The translations under genes and the position numbers were made by a program. DNA of 64,000 bases from NCBI RefSeq assembly GCF_963678635.1, contig NC_087062.1, positions 51,616,028 through 51,680,027 on the forward strand, given 5' to 3'. Origin of the DNA: Symsagittifera roscoffensis. Lineage: Eukaryota; Xenacoelomorpha; Acoela; Convolutidae. Of this stretch, positions 18,557 to 31,145 are shown in pieces (position 1 is the stretch's first letter; every line of letters begins with the position of its first letter). The notes under the pieces were generated by a model, which ran no database searches, was not told the DNA's origin, and was given only the letters and a program-made list of their open reading frames with translations.

Positions 18557-18906
18557 GCTTATTTATTATAATAATAATAATTGTAGTTCCTGCGAATCGC
18601 AGAGGAGCTATCAGTAGGCCTTGACAGTCCTGTCGAGGATAGTCCGTTTGTATTATTTCCCCACATTCCAGGCTGTGTTATTTTTGTTGAGCGAAACTCT
18701 TTTTTGCGACTCAAGGCCGTTTTTTGTGCGTCTAGAACTTTCACGTGGTACCACTTTTGCAGCCAAATTTGGTCAGGTTGTGGTAGACCTGAAGCTAGAG
18801 GTCAAGTGAGCGCTCGTCCTCACACACTATCATTGCCATGGCATGGGATCGATTACACGATCTGGCGATTCTAAAGTGAACGCCTTACCACTATGCTAAG
18901 TGCCCC
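18557..18906 (-). mobile_element. tRNA-derived SINE, - copy
   Basis: Read on the - strand from 18906: GGGGCACTTAGCATAGTGG contains a perfect Pol III A-box (TAGCATAGTGG). The B-box (AATCGATCC) differs from consensus at one base. Body and ATT-repeat tail match the + copy. The two copies face each other in inverted orientation about 325 bp apart. Confidence 0.8.
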
Positions 18907-20990
18907 TAATTATTGATGAAATTAACTACCTGAAGAAGCTCAAAATCAGGTCACTAATCAACCAGGTTTCTAGAATCACAGCAACAAGGAAGCAAACGCA
19001 AAGATCGTCTACGACATAAAAACAGAGCTCACATTACTTCGTTAAGTTTCTTAATAAGCAAAGCAGTGAGCGGGCAGAAAAAAAGGAGGTATCTTTTTTT
19101 TTCAGAATTAATTGTTTCAATGCAATCCGATTCTCAGTTTTTTTAAGCAGCTAGTTGAGAGTTCTTGAAAAACAAAAAAATTGAATACAACAAATTTAAA
19201 ATAAAATCAAAGAGTCAACGAACAAATTCAAAATTTAAAAAACTATAAAAGGGTTTTTTGTCTGAACCAAAAACTATTCAACCGCTCGAAAAGTTCTAAA
19301 GACAATGATTTGAAATTAGTTTTGCCCAAACAAACTAGAAGAACGGATAGCAAAAAGTGTGGGTTTAGGGCAATCGGCTGAATACCCAAGGGGAACTCTT
19401 AAAAGGTCGGGGAGAGAGCTTATCTACGATATCCATCCTTCGTCTGCTAACTTAGGTGCTAAAATACACTTAATTTGAGCATAGAACACGCTCTCAAAAG
19501 TTTACAGTTTTTGATTAAAGTCTTCCAAAAATGCTCTGAAATGTCATTTATGGCCTGTCTTTTTCAAATTAGAAAATTGTCCACATTTAAAAAAGAAAAT
19601 AGCCAGAATTGAAATCCGATCGATAGGTACCACTATGTTTAATAAAAATTTTAACCTCTCTCATCGAAGATCCAGAATATAGTCAGAGTTATTTAAATCA
19701 GGACGACTTTTGAAAAATTGACAACTTAGCGTTGAAAACTCCAACTCTGCAAAGCTCTGAGACAACTCTGTTTGTGTTTAGATTGCAATTTTTATAGCAA
19801 TTAATAGAAGTTCTTCGTGTGAATCTAAATTGTGTTTTTGATGCTCGAATAAAATACGTTTACTTCTACGTTTACTTCTTCGCCTGATTAGATGACTTCG
19901 ATTTTTGAATCCACTCTTATCTCAATATATTTTTTCTTGGGCTCTTCAAAAACGTCAAAACTGCGGGCGTTCTCTTCAGATAGTAACTCAGAAATTGGGA
20001 CAGTCCCTCATCGATTTTTCACAGGATATCTTGTAGACAGCACTTAGAAAATAGCTCTAAGGTTTTGATGTCAATTAAAACACGCTTGGAGATACACAAT
20101 TGGAATCGTATTGCGTCAGAGCGTATCGGCGGGGTCTTTTTTTCTTAAAAAGCGCGAGGAAATCTGTTCAAAAGAATAGCTATAGGCCTAAATTTGAAGC
20201 CATTCGAGAACTTGGACTTTTTTAACTGTGGACCACTTTAGTATCAATTTGATGCGCATACAATTTTAATAACACAAAGTTTTTTTTGCGGTTTCAGGAA
20301 AGGAAGGAACATCGAAGCTCGAGCAATGCTCTTGTTCGAGAAAGCCCGAAATGTGCCTTAGGTCGCCAATTTTTTCGCTTTTTCAGCTCTGTGGGTCTCT
20401 GTCTCGACGGAAAATACAAAATTGATGTTTACCCATACCAGATTTTAGAAAACAAGTCTTTTTATTACCCTTGCAATCAAGCAAGGGTGTATTGCAAACG
20501 GGTGCTGGACTTTTTTCCTGTGAAAAACCTTGTTAAGAGAATTGACGCAATGGTAATCATTTTATGAACACTTTGGGTAGTGTAGTGTGCAGCAGTTGAA
20601 TTTTATGGGTTTTGGACTCCTGTTAAAAGCTTTTTCAAGAGTTTTTTTTCTGTGCCAAAAAAGTTCGGTGGAGTTTCGGCACTGGAAGAGGTCGGCTTTA
20701 TTTCGTCGGCTTATTTTCCGAATGTTTTTTTTTATTTTTTTTTTTTTGGTATTATGTGGGAGTGATTGGTTTTTCATATGAAATTTTGAAATAATTTAAA
20801 TCAACCTCCTAGATTTAGAAAAAAAGAAGAAAAAAGAAAGATAAAAAACATTTTTTTTTAAATTTCAAGCAACAGAATTGGTTCAAGTTTTCATTGTTTT
20901 TGGTTGTACGATTGGTTGTATTTATCGCATTTTTTGGTGCAGATAAACTTACTCCAGTGATTTCTCATAGTGTTCTGGAAAGCATCTTAC
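18907..20990. other. Host intergenic or intronic DNA, nothing recognised
   Basis: AT-rich with homopolymer runs. The 93-codon frame at 20286-20567 has no supporting features. If exon 1 at 20991 is correctly oriented here, this stretch is its first intron. Confidence 0.5.
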
Positions 20991-21288
20991 CAAAGATAGG
21001 AAGCAGTCGGCGATCCCTCCACTTCTGGATGAGGTAGAAGTCCAGAGTGACCTGACTGGCAATGTCCCTCATGGTCTCTATGTGCAAAGACACGTTGATC
21101 ATCACCGCAACACGCTCACCTCTGTCCTCTCCCCCTCCCCCTTGCTTACGCTCGACGGGAACAGTCGGCACCCTCCGGATGTAGCTGAGAAGAGTGTCCG
21201 ACTCACAGTTCCCACCCTCCGCCTCCTTGAATAGTGTGGTTGAGGAAAGAGTGAGCAATGTAAGCAGCTTCATCACAGCAAACGGCAT
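20991..21288 (-). CDS. Cys-loop anion channel receptor, exon 1 (signal peptide and start of ligand-binding domain)
   Basis: ATG at 21288 (- strand) opens 99 codons plus one base, ending at the donor TTTG|GTAAGA. Residues 1-20 are a signal peptide (VMKLLTLLTLSST). Next comes an N-terminal helix-like segment (DTLLSYIRRVP), then strands typical of the receptor ectodomain: VAVMINVSLHIETM, QVTLDFYLIQKWRDRRL, aligning in pattern with the glycine/GABA/glutamate-gated chloride channel family (the W-D-RL end). The intron phase is 1. No second receptor exon follows on this strand down to 13 kb, but a phase-1 acceptor exon carrying exactly the rest of such a receptor lies on the opposite strand at 35110-36098, beyond the N gap. 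Joined, the lengths add to 428 codons. G+C is higher than in the surroundings. Confidence 0.85.
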
Positions 21289-22571
21289 TTTGTAGAAGGC
21301 GGAGCAGAACGACGCCTGGCCACTGTTATGGATCAGTTCTGGGTTTACAACTCATACAATTCTGAGCCCCACACGCAGTCAAGCACGAGAGAAACTCGGA
21401 GCAGGATTTCTAATCACAGTAAAAATATGCGAAACACTAAAAGTTGACTTCAGTTTAAATTCAAGGAACAAGCATAACTGGTCGCCCTGTTTGGTTGAAC
21501 GGTAATTAAACTTCAGATCAGCAGAAACCAAAATTATAAGGGTTTTCCGAATAAATATTTTGCTTATTTTCTTTGACTGGAACAGCTGCTTGCATAGCAC
21601 TTAATGGCGAATTGGTCCGTATTGGTCCGTCCTAGAACATGTTGACAGCTAGTTTGATACAGTTTTTCAAATAGTCATTTAACTCAAACAGAAGAAATAA
21701 TTGCCTATTTGATTCATCCGGTTGCTTTATGCCTTGATGCCGGATACTAATTGTCGCCCAACCAACCTAGACAGTCTACAAAAAATAAGCCTTTGAAAAA
21801 TACTTTCTGGGATATGTTTATAAAAAATGTTTTTTCTTTTTAAAAAAAAAATTAATGGACAGTTGTTGTAAAAGTGTAGCTTAGAAGACTCCAATCACAA
21901 CGAACAGTCCAATCACAACAAGCAAAGCATATGTTTCTAACTGTCAAAACTATGTGGTTTTCATGTAAAAATTGTTGTTAAAATTTTCTGAGGTATATCA
22001 AATTCGAATATTTGTTTCAATAAAGCCTAATCAAGATTGTCCAATTTTATTGCGAAGCTTTGAATGTTCCGACTGCTTTTTCAATAGTTTCTTTTTGTTG
22101 AAAAAAAAACAAACAATTAAAAAATAAAATCAAATAGTTCAGAAAAAAAAACGGTCTGAAATAATTGGTCAATTAAATTTGGAACTATGATTCGAGCAAA
22201 ATTCAATCGTTGCGCTAAATTATTTTGCGGTTATGTGTCGAGCAGTAAAATTAAACGGAAACATAACGTGCGCATTCAGTCAAGAAGTTTCAGCAACCCC
22301 GCAGCTAAATTAGGTGAAGAATAATGATTATAATGGTTTTTTGTAGACTGAAGATTTTGTCAATATAATCAATTTCCATGTCACCCTCCAATTTGCGTCG
22401 CACTAGAAAAAGTTTCATTGAAAATAATCAATTTTATTGGATAACATTGGCTAATACTTCAACAATATAACAAATTTTTATGACCCATGTAAGTATGAGA
22501 ATGGATTTTCACGGGATTTTAATCACGAGGGAAAGTTAAACACAAATGAGGAAGACACGGAATGAAGGAGG
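21289..22571. other. Upstream flank of exon 1; no gene seen
   Basis: Holds the presumed promoter side of the receptor exon, without a clear TATA box. A Helentron-like terminal fragment on the - strand lies near 22070-22085 (TTTGAATGTTCCGACTGC). Confidence 0.45.
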
Positions 22572-23510
22572 CCCGGGTCGACAAAAAAGCTTATGATGCA
22601 ACTTTCATGTATGAAAAACAAACTCTTGTCAAACTCTTTCATACGATTAGAGTAAAAGTAAGTGAAGCATTTTTTCCATGCTACCAAGGTGTATGACAAG
22701 CATTTTTACATAAATTGAAACACAAAAAAAATGTTTTTTGAAATTTTGTGTTTCATCTGAAACATTAACTACGGATTTTTGTCATCAGAAAACCCAGAGT
22801 GTTACTGGACGTTACCACGCAGATAAACTGTATTTGGTGATTTTAGCCTTTTAAGTTAACATTTTCAAATGGAGTTATATACCAAAAAGGTAGCTTTTTG
22901 TATATGGCTAGATTATTTTTGGTGGTAGAGAAAAAAGGCCTGTTTTTTTTTCTACAAATTTATTTTTATCTTAGCAAATGAATTCAAAAAATAATTATCG
23001 TGCTTTTTTGTGAAAATAAAACCTTTTTTGTGAATTTTTGATTTTTTGGGTGGAAAACTTTTCCTGGACTACGCTATAAACACAGAAAATCAAATTTTTT
23101 TTTCGTAAAACTTATATTTGGGCACAAAAGCAAGTTTGCAACCGACCAAAAATAAAATTATGTTTTTGATTGTCAAAATATCCTCTATCTTAGATATAGT
23201 TATTCAAATCTTTTTAAAGTTACCCAGACACGTTTTTTGGTGATTTTTGAAAATTTTAATTTTTCTATAACAAAATGATTATCTTATACCTTTCATACAT
23301 GAAAATTGTACGAGAAGCTATTTTTTTCGAAAAATTTTAATCATTTTTTAATGACCAGAAAGCTTCAAAAGAAACAAATAGACCAGAAATGTTTATTAAA
23401 AACTTTTAAACACTTTTAATTTTGATTGAACTTTGTATGATAAGCATTTTTTTTTTCAAAAAACTCATATATGAAATTGTATTTTAAGCATTTTTCTTCT
23501 ACGGACGTCA
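22572..23510 (+). repeat. ~0.9-kb interspersed repeat, copy 1
   Basis: Opens with CCCGGGTCGAC followed by short imperfect palindromes made of CATAC/GTATG-type words. The later part shares the phrase CC(T/A)GGACTACG(C/T)TAT with the copies at 25363 and 37497. No coding content; boundaries approximate. Confidence 0.5.
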
Positions 23511-25362
23511 ACCCTTGGGTACATATGTTTGTTAAAGGAGGGTGTGAATAACTGTCAGCGAAGACTGATAAATTAAAAAACGTTCAGAAACTAAAGTGAG
23601 AACAAATATTTGAAAACACGATAAAAACTTTGAAAGATAAAATGCATCTCACTTTTGCTTCTTTATACTACAACAAGTGTTAAGTCAAAAAAGCAGTTTT
23701 TGTGTTTGAAAAAATTCAGACAAACTAGAGAAAAAAATTGATCATAATCTATAATAATTGATTATAATCGATAAAAGTGGATTTTTTGGCTTGACAAAAA
23801 AATAAAATTTTAAAAAATTTTAATCAATGAGAAACTATTATTTAAATTTTTTGAAGAACAAAAAAAAAATCCAATATGATTGATTATTAATTTTGAAACT
23901 TCCGTGCCGGTTCTGTTCCTTCAAAGCTCAGAATCTTACAGAATTTTTCTTACTGTTTTTTGTTGCGACCATTGAAAATAGGGAGAAACTTTGTATTCGG
24001 GTCTGTTTTACAATTTTTATGCGCAAAATCAGTTACCACAAATAATCATCAGACTTAGTTGAGTGAGATATCATATTAAAATCCTTACAGTCGTGATTCG
24101 AACCACATCAAAAAATTTCAAAAAATTTTATCCCATGTTGAGAAAAACCTGTTTGAAATTTTCGATTTTTTGTCTTATTTCGAGCGTCAGTGTACTTTGA
24201 GTATTTCATCGCTTATGTGGAATCAAATTTTCAAAAATTCAAAAAACTGTAAAGTTTGAAGAGAAAAATTTTGAGTTTTTTTTCATTTTTCAATTCATAT
24301 TTCCGAAATTTTTTAAGCATTTTGCATAGTTCAATATGACTGTTGATTATACCAAATCTTCAGTTTTTTGTTATCACGCCACGCCGAAAAAAAACGACAA
24401 AAAATTGAAAAAAAAACTTTTTTTATGACTATGGTCGGAACTGTCTGTGCAACTTGTACAGTAACTGGCTATGCTTATTTGATTTGTAAATAAACTTTGA
24501 CCCAAGTTTTACGCTCATTTGATTTTCCATTTGATAATCCATTTGATTTTTATTCATTTTTTTGCTTCGCAACAAGTGAAAATTTGAAACAGTATCTGCA
24601 TAAATTACGTGAGTATTGTAAAAGTTTTGCAAATTGTTGCAAAGTTATTCTGACTGTACGGCCTACGCAAACCTTATCAACCACAAATAGCTGCCATCAA
24701 ATCTAGAACCTGGAAAAAGTTGTGATTTCCAAAAAACAAAATTTTTCCAAAATGCAGTTTTACGTAATTTTTCCAAAAAGAAGTCACTTAAAATTTGGTC
24801 ACGCGCCGGATTTGGTTTGTTGAAAAAAATGAACCCGACTTATGCGGCGCAAGTCTTTTCAACCTACTTTCAATTCAACCTGCGACTCGCCTCATGGCCA
24901 CATTAAAGGTAAAAGTGGACAGATAATACCCATGGGGAACACACGCCGGGGAGAAAAAACATCTGTGTAAACGGGAGAGAAAAAAAACTACAAAATTATC
25001 AAAGCTAAAAGGAAATTTCAATTGTCTTAACTTAGGCATTGTGTGTAAGTCAACCTGTAAATCACAAAAAAGTGTGTTTTTTATGAATTTTTTTCTATCT
25101 CAAATGAACTTTGAAAAAATGCTAAGTGAATAAAATGTCAGCAAATAGGTTATAAAGTATTTTATTGGTTTTGGTTCACGGCTTCTGTAGAGACAGACAG
25201 TAAAAAGTTATGATTGTTTATGGTTAATAGAACTTCAGTGCCATAGTTAGCCTTTTTCAAGCACCCATACTTTTGTTTAAAAAATTGCGAGTTAGATATT
25301 TTCCATGAGAAAAAGTCCCAATAAATCAATTGATTTTTAGTCAAAAACAGTTAAATCGAATG
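23511..25362. other. Non-coding AT-rich DNA, nothing recognised
   Basis: Homopolymer-rich sequence without conserved ORF. Short palindromic ATAATTGATTATAATC-type words near 23750 are the only structure seen. Confidence 0.5.
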
Positions 25363-26230
25363 CCATCCCGGGTTGACTAAAATTTCTAGCCATCAGTGTT
25401 CCGTATATGAAAAATTAATTACTAGCCATAAAGATTTCATGCAATTTTCTAAATACAGAAAATTGCATGAAAAATATAAGAATAGTAATTAACTAAATAT
25501 GAAAATTTTGTGACCATCATTATTCCATAAATCAAGCTTTTGATTATATTTACTGTAATTTTTCTCTCAAAGTTTCTGGGTTGTATATCTAGCCGAACAA
25601 AAGCGACGAAGATTTACTAAGGCTTGAGTCACTAAAAAATTAACGGTCGTGCATGTAGAATACGTTGAAAACTACCTGAATAATGATGTCTAACACAAAC
25701 AAAACTTTGAAAATATCAAATTTCTAAATTTTGCCACAATTTTAAAAACAAAGCTAAATTTTTAACTTTGAAATTGAAAATGATCATTCATTGGGCATGC
25801 AAATATGCAGTTTAAAATAAAAGGGTTTTTGAGCGTTTCGAAAAAAGTGTTGTCAAAAACGGAATATGCATTTTTTTTTGTATCCAAACTACGTTATTCA
25901 CTCAAAAAATAAGTTTTGCAGCAAAGTTTATGCTCTTGGAAAATGCTTACTTGAGAACAAAATTTTTCTTAGCGCTACAAAATACTTTAAAAAAGGGGCA
26001 ATTTCGAGGCTATCTCGAAGAAATGCTAGTCACATAAATTCAATTTAGAAAAATTTTATGACTAGCTTTTTTGCCAAAAAACAACTCTTTTTCTCTATGA
26101 TACTACACAAACCTCTTTCCCAAAACAATCAAAATTTTTTTGAAAATCGATAACATCATTTAAGCAAAACATTTAAATATATGTATGACCAGCCTTTTTT
26201 CAAAGACTTTTTTCATCCTGAAGTTTGATC
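25363..26230 (+). repeat. ~0.9-kb interspersed repeat, copy 2
   Basis: Begins CCCGGGTTGACTAAAA, has a palindrome built on GCAATTTTC/GAAAATTGC near 25440-25465, and contains GTATCCAAACTACGTTATTC, matching 38050-38075 in copy 3. No gene. Confidence 0.5.
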
Positions 26231-26805
26231 TTAATATAACATCAAATTACGTTATTTAAAAAATGATTTGAGCTGAAAACTATAACAGGATCATAGTTAC
26301 TATCATCTAAATCTTTTATCCGTGAAGAGGTGAACAGAGCTGAATAACAACTCTTTTGAACATTTTTTTGGAACCTGGCTGAATAATTTTAAACTCAACC
26401 CGAAAGTAGCAAAATCTGAATGTATGATTAACATTTGGGTTTTGCTGAACTACTTTTTACCTCTAAATTTCATTGCCGCCGAATAATTGTTTGATTAAAA
26501 ATCTCGTTGATAGCAGTTATGGCTCACATATTTTTTTTCTAGTTAACCAGCCCTAGACGCCTAACCAGGAGGTTACTTTTTTTAAGGTTAACCAAGCTAT
26601 GGTAATCTTACAAGAGCTCACGTAGTAAATTGCAGTGCGCGTGCAATTTTTTCCGCAATCATGTGATATTGCTGGGCACCATCAGTACCGATGCGCGACA
26701 ACGCCTCATAATTCTAGAAAAAAATGGATAGCAACATCATTACGAGGCCAAACTGTGCGTTTTGTGCATTGTAAGCGGATTCCGCCAACAAGGACGCTCC
26801 CTTTA
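26231..26805. other. Non-coding spacer
   Basis: No gene or clear repeat boundary seen between the interspersed repeat and the Helentron-like element. Confidence 0.4.
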
Positions 26806-27353
26806 TTGTTCCGACTTTCGATACGAAAGTAACGGAATATTTGTGCTCGGGGTGGGTTTTTTTTTTTCTTCAGACAAATTTCGACTTTTTAACTAGCCAT
26901 TTTTGACGGAATTTTTTTATATCATTCAAAAGGTATTGTTGTCCTGAGCTTAAATTTGAAAAGATATTTCACCTGTGATCGTTTTTCGTAGAGTTATGAG
27001 GGTTTAAAGATTGCCATTTTGGCCATTTTGACCAATTTGGGACAATTAAGGCGCGATATAATTCGCGCTATTAACGCGTAAGCGGAGATTTAATCCGTCT
27101 TAGAAATCGTTCCAAATTGGTTGAAAGAAGCTTATTTGCCATAATTGATTTGTTACAAGGAACGAAATCTCTCTTTTTGTACTTTATATGGCGTGTGGGG
27201 GGATGATTTTCATCGAAAAATTTTCAAATTTTAGAAAAAATTTTCATTTTATTTTATTTCATTTCATTTTTTTAATGCTTTTACTGCTGCTCCATAAACC
27301 TTAAAAGGCAGTCGGAACATTCAGGGCTTCGCCCTGATACGAGCAGTCTTGTT
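26806..27353 (+). mobile_element. Helentron-like non-autonomous element (HINE-type), complete copy 1
   Basis: About 548 bp. The 5' end TTGTTCCGACT carries a hairpin, ACTTTCG-ATA-CGAAAGT. The 9-bp GTTCCGACT reappears inverted as AGTCGGAAC at 27310-27318. It is followed by a stem-loop TCAGGGC-TTC-GCCCTGA (27321-27337) and the end ...GCAGTCTTGTT. Subterminal inverted repeats plus a 3' stem-loop and T-T flanks are the published architecture of Helentron/Helitron2 derivatives. No coding capacity. Confidence 0.65.
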
Positions 27354-28527
27354 CTTCTTTTGTTCTTTCAATTTCGTTGATCGGTCCGACAAAATTTTAA
27401 CATGTTTAAAGACTTCTCTATGGAATCCAGGAACCTACAAACACTACAAACACAAAAGTTTGACAAATTGTTTTTTTTTTCCATTTGAAAAGTACCGCTG
27501 CCGTGAGCTGAAATGAAAGTAAAAGGATTTTCTATAATTTATAACATGTTTGAGTGTATAATATCTTAATATTGAATATCTTTTTTGAAAAATTTGGTAA
27601 TTTCGATATGATGAATGCTAAGATCTGAATGTTCCGACTGCCTTAGTGTTATGGGACAGACAGTATTCGCTTAAAAATATCCTCGAAAACAACATTAAAA
27701 CAATTGAATTAATGGACTCGACTAGTTCTTCAGCGGCAGCGGGGAAGGGAAGATGTAGGAGCGTGAGGGGAGCATTTTAAAAATTTTACAGTTTTTTTAT
27801 TTCTAACTCTCAATTTCCCATATCTTACTTTCATAGCTCTCTAAAAACCAATGTTTACCATTTATGAGGGACTTGCAGGATTTGATCAAAAGAAAGCAAA
27901 AATTGGTACTGAAAAATAGTTAGTTTTTTGCCCGTTTTTTTATTCAAAAAAATTGACCGAAACCATGAATTAGACAATTTTATGCTAAACGTGATAGCGC
28001 CGCGTTTAGCAAAAAGTTATCTTTTTCATGATTTGAGGTATTTAGTAGTTCTTTTCATTATAACTCAAAAAACAAAAAGCCAATATATGGGAAAATTAAT
28101 CGAACTGCCTGCAAATATTTTCGAGTTTGCAACCAATTCCGCCTGCATCCAATTTCGAACTGCCTGTAACCTTTTTTTGCCTGCAATCAAGTTAACATCC
28201 CCAAACTGCTGGGGCCGATAAGTTAAATTGGTCCCAGTTTTGTCACAAAGTGTTTTTTTTTCAGTTTCATCATTGGAAGATATACCCAAAATTACCCAAT
28301 TTTGATAGTAATATTTGGTCTATATAATTTGTCTTTTATAGAATAGTTGAAAAACCTAAGCTTATTTCAAAGAGCTATATCCGCAAAAAAGTGAAAACGC
28401 GTTTCTCAAAAACCCACGTTTGAATTACGACAATACAGTGCTGATTTAAATTAATAAGACAAAACCAACAAAACTTGAAATTTAGCCTCGTTTTTCTCCA
28501 ATTACGTGAGCTTTAGACAAAACCTAA
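27354..28527. other. Spacer between two Helentron-like copies
   Basis: No gene seen. A terminal fragment of the same element (CTGAATGTTCCGACTGCC) lies on the - strand near 27627-27644. The 97-codon frame at 27928-28221 has no support. Confidence 0.45.
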
Positions 28528-29075
28528 TTGTTCCGACTTTCGATACGAAAGTAACGGAATATTTGTGCTCGGGGTGGGGGTTTTTTTTTCTTCAGACAAA
28601 CTTCGACTTTTTAACTAGCCATTTTTGACGGAATTTTTTATATCATTCAAAAGGTATTGTTGTCCTGAGCTTTAATTTGAAAAGATATTTCACCTGTGAT
28701 CATTTTTCGTAAAGTTATGAGGGTTTAAAGATTGCCATTTTGGCCATTTTGACCAATTTGGGACAATTAAAGCGCGATATAATTCGCGCTATTAACGCGT
28801 AAGCGGAGATTAATCCGTCTTATAAATCGTTCCAAATCGGTTGAACGAAGCTTATTTGCCATAATTGATGTGTTACAAGGAACGAAAACTATCTTTTTGT
28901 TTTTAATATGGCGTGTGGGGGGATGATTTTCATAAAAAATTTCAAAATTTAGAAAAACTTTTTTTTTCATTTTATTTTATTTCATATAATGTTTTTATGT
29001 TATTACTGCTGCTGGATAAACCTTCAAAAGCAGTCGGAACATTCAGGGCTTCGCCCTGATACGAGCAGTCTTGTT
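28528..29075 (+). mobile_element. Helentron-like non-autonomous element, complete copy 2
   Basis: Full-length match to 26806-27353 with few differences. It has the same 5' hairpin, the inverted GTTCCGACT/AGTCGGAAC pair, the 3' stem-loop at 29043-29059 and end GCAGTCTTGTT. The two complete copies are 1.7 kb apart in direct orientation. Confidence 0.65.
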
Positions 29076-29740
29076 AGAATTTAGATTTATTTAACTCCCC
29101 TTTTCATGAAAGGGGTAATTTTAGGTAGTTGAATTGTCGACCTAACAGAAGACAGCAAATATTGAATTATAACTAGAACGCTCTTGTGCTAATTCACTGC
29201 TTTAATTTGTGGGGTGGCAATAGAAACCATAGTGTGGTAAGTGTTGAGTAGATCTTCATGCTTTTAGCAGAATTAAAATGAGGCATTTTTTTCAACATTT
29301 CAGCCCAAAATTTTATTCCAAATTTGTCATTATTGGCTTGTCTTTAAGAATCAAAATTTAACCCAGAGCTACCGGATCAATTGTTGACAAAATGATATCA
29401 AAATATGCCTATTGTGTCGAGTAAACTTTTGTTCCCGAAATCGACAAATATATTGCACCAATTCTCCTAAAAATCAAAGTAGATTCTGTCTGCATCATTT
29501 TTCATCTAAAGTCAGCTCAGTTTGCGATAATTGTTTCAAGTATCTAGTTTTATTCGTTTCGTCCGGATAGTTTAAATCAGTACTGTATATAGTTCAGAGT
29601 AACCTTATGTGTGTTTTGTTTTTCGGAATAATTTATCTGTGTTTTGTTACATGTTTTCATTTCAGTCAAAATTTTGCTTGTTTGCCTAACTTTGCTTAGG
29701 ACTAAGCAACTACATCCAGATATTCTAAAGAGTGATTTTT
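29076..29740. other. Non-coding spacer
   Basis: Nothing recognised. Confidence 0.4.
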
Positions 29741-30040
29741 TTGTTCTGACTTTTGATACGAAAGTAACGGAATATTTGTGCGTGGGGTGGGTCTTTTTTC
29801 TGTAGACAAATTTCGACTTTTTAACTAGCAATTTTTGATGGAATTTTTTATTATATCAACTGAACAAAAAATGATCACAGGTGAAATATCTTTTCAAATT
29901 CAAGCTCAAGACAAAAATAGATTTTGAATGATATAAAAATCCTGTTAAAAATGGCTAGTTAAAAAGTCGAAATTTGTCTGAAGAAAAAAACGCACCCCGA
30001 GCACAAATATTCCGTTACTTTCGTTACGAAAGTCGGAACA
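29741..30040. mobile_element. Head-to-head pair of Helentron-like 5' ends (fold-back)
   Basis: 29741-29856 is the 5' part of the element on the + strand (TTGTTCTGACTTTTGATACG). 29866-30040 is the 5' part on the - strand, ending AAAGTCGGAACA. The arms are inverted copies about 110 bp long around a short centre, so the region can form a long hairpin. Confidence 0.6.
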
Positions 30041-30515
30041 AAAAAAGATTTTTTTTGTTTCACTAAACTTGAGTCAAAGCATAGTGTCAAAGCATAGAAC
30101 TTGAGTCATGGCCATTTCACTTGAGTAATGGCATAGAACATGTACATGAGACGTCGTTCTAATCTTTCTTTTAGAATTTAACAACAAAACTTCGATTCAT
30201 ACAGTGTCCAAAATTTTCTCATAATTATTGTTTTTCGAAGAAAAATGACTCTTTTTACCAGATGGTGCAATATTTTCAAAACAAAAATAGCCAAAAAAGG
30301 AGATATTATAAGACTTCTTTTGGTATATTTTTTCATAAAATACAATTGAGAAATATCATAACCGAAGTAACGCTGGTTTCTTTCAAAGTAACGCTAGTTT
30401 CTTAACCAGATGGTGCAACACTTTTAGGTAGAAGAGATTATACACCTTCTTTTGACTGATTCGGCATAATATTATAGACAAGGATCAATAATTTGACCAG
30501 GAGCCCCAGGAGCCC

Positions 30516-30715
30516 NNNNNNNNNNNNNNNNNNNNNNNNNNNNNNNNNNNNNNNNNNNNNNNNNNNNNNNNNNNNNNNNNNNNNNNNNNNNNNNNNNNNN
30601 NNNNNNNNNNNNNNNNNNNNNNNNNNNNNNNNNNNNNNNNNNNNNNNNNNNNNNNNNNNNNNNNNNNNNNNNNNNNNNNNNNNNNNNNNNNNNNNNNNNN
30701 NNNNNNNNNNNNNNN
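30516..30715. other. Assembly gap, 200 N
   Basis: Exactly 200 undetermined bases, the form of a scaffold join of unknown true size. It falls beside an inverted Helentron-like copy, a likely cause of the break. Confidence 0.98.
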
Positions 30716-31145
30716 GATCATTTTAGAAAGAAATAAAAACTTGATACACTTTTCAAAAAAAACTTTTTTGAAAACTGTAGCGTTTTTTTTGAAAATTAAC
30801 TCCCCGCACGCTATTTTAAATCCAAAAAAAAATTATTTCACCATATAGCAAAGTATTAAATAGTTCAACGATTTCGAAGAAGGATTAAATTTTAATAGCG
30901 CGAAATATATTGCGCGATAATTGTCCCAAACTGGCCAAATCGGCGATCTTTAAATCCCTATAACTTCACGAAAAATGATCACAAGTGAAATATTTTTTTA
31001 TTTGAGCTCAAGACAACAATGCCTTTTGAATGGTATAAAAAAGTTCCGCCGAAAATGTGAGTTGAAAAAGCCGAAATTTGTCTGGAGAAAAAAACACCCC
31101 GAGCACAATTATTTCAAAGACGGAGTCTTCGAAAGACGGAATAAT
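30716..31145 (-). mobile_element. Helentron-like element, diverged - strand copy cut by the gap
   Basis: On the - strand the sequence follows the element body: the GCGCGATAAT / AATAGCGCGAA block (30890-30930), the TGATCAC...GTGAAATA block and the 5' end CCCCGAGCACAA near 31090-31105. The 3' end is missing in the gap. Confidence 0.55.

Noticed and set aside
18836-18906. Functional tRNA gene on the - strand
   Set aside because: A-box and near-B-box are present, but no full cloverleaf can be drawn, and the sequence continues into a SINE body and microsatellite tail present twice.
20286-20567. 93-codon + frame near receptor exon 1
   Set aside because: No start context, splice site, motif or similarity; length is within chance expectation.
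20965-20990. Extension of receptor exon 1 to the stop codon at 20965
   Set aside because: The frame past 20991 begins with a strong donor (GTAAGA) and the extra residues do not fit the receptor family.
30485-30726. Open frames across the N run
   Set aside because: They consist almost entirely of undetermined bases.
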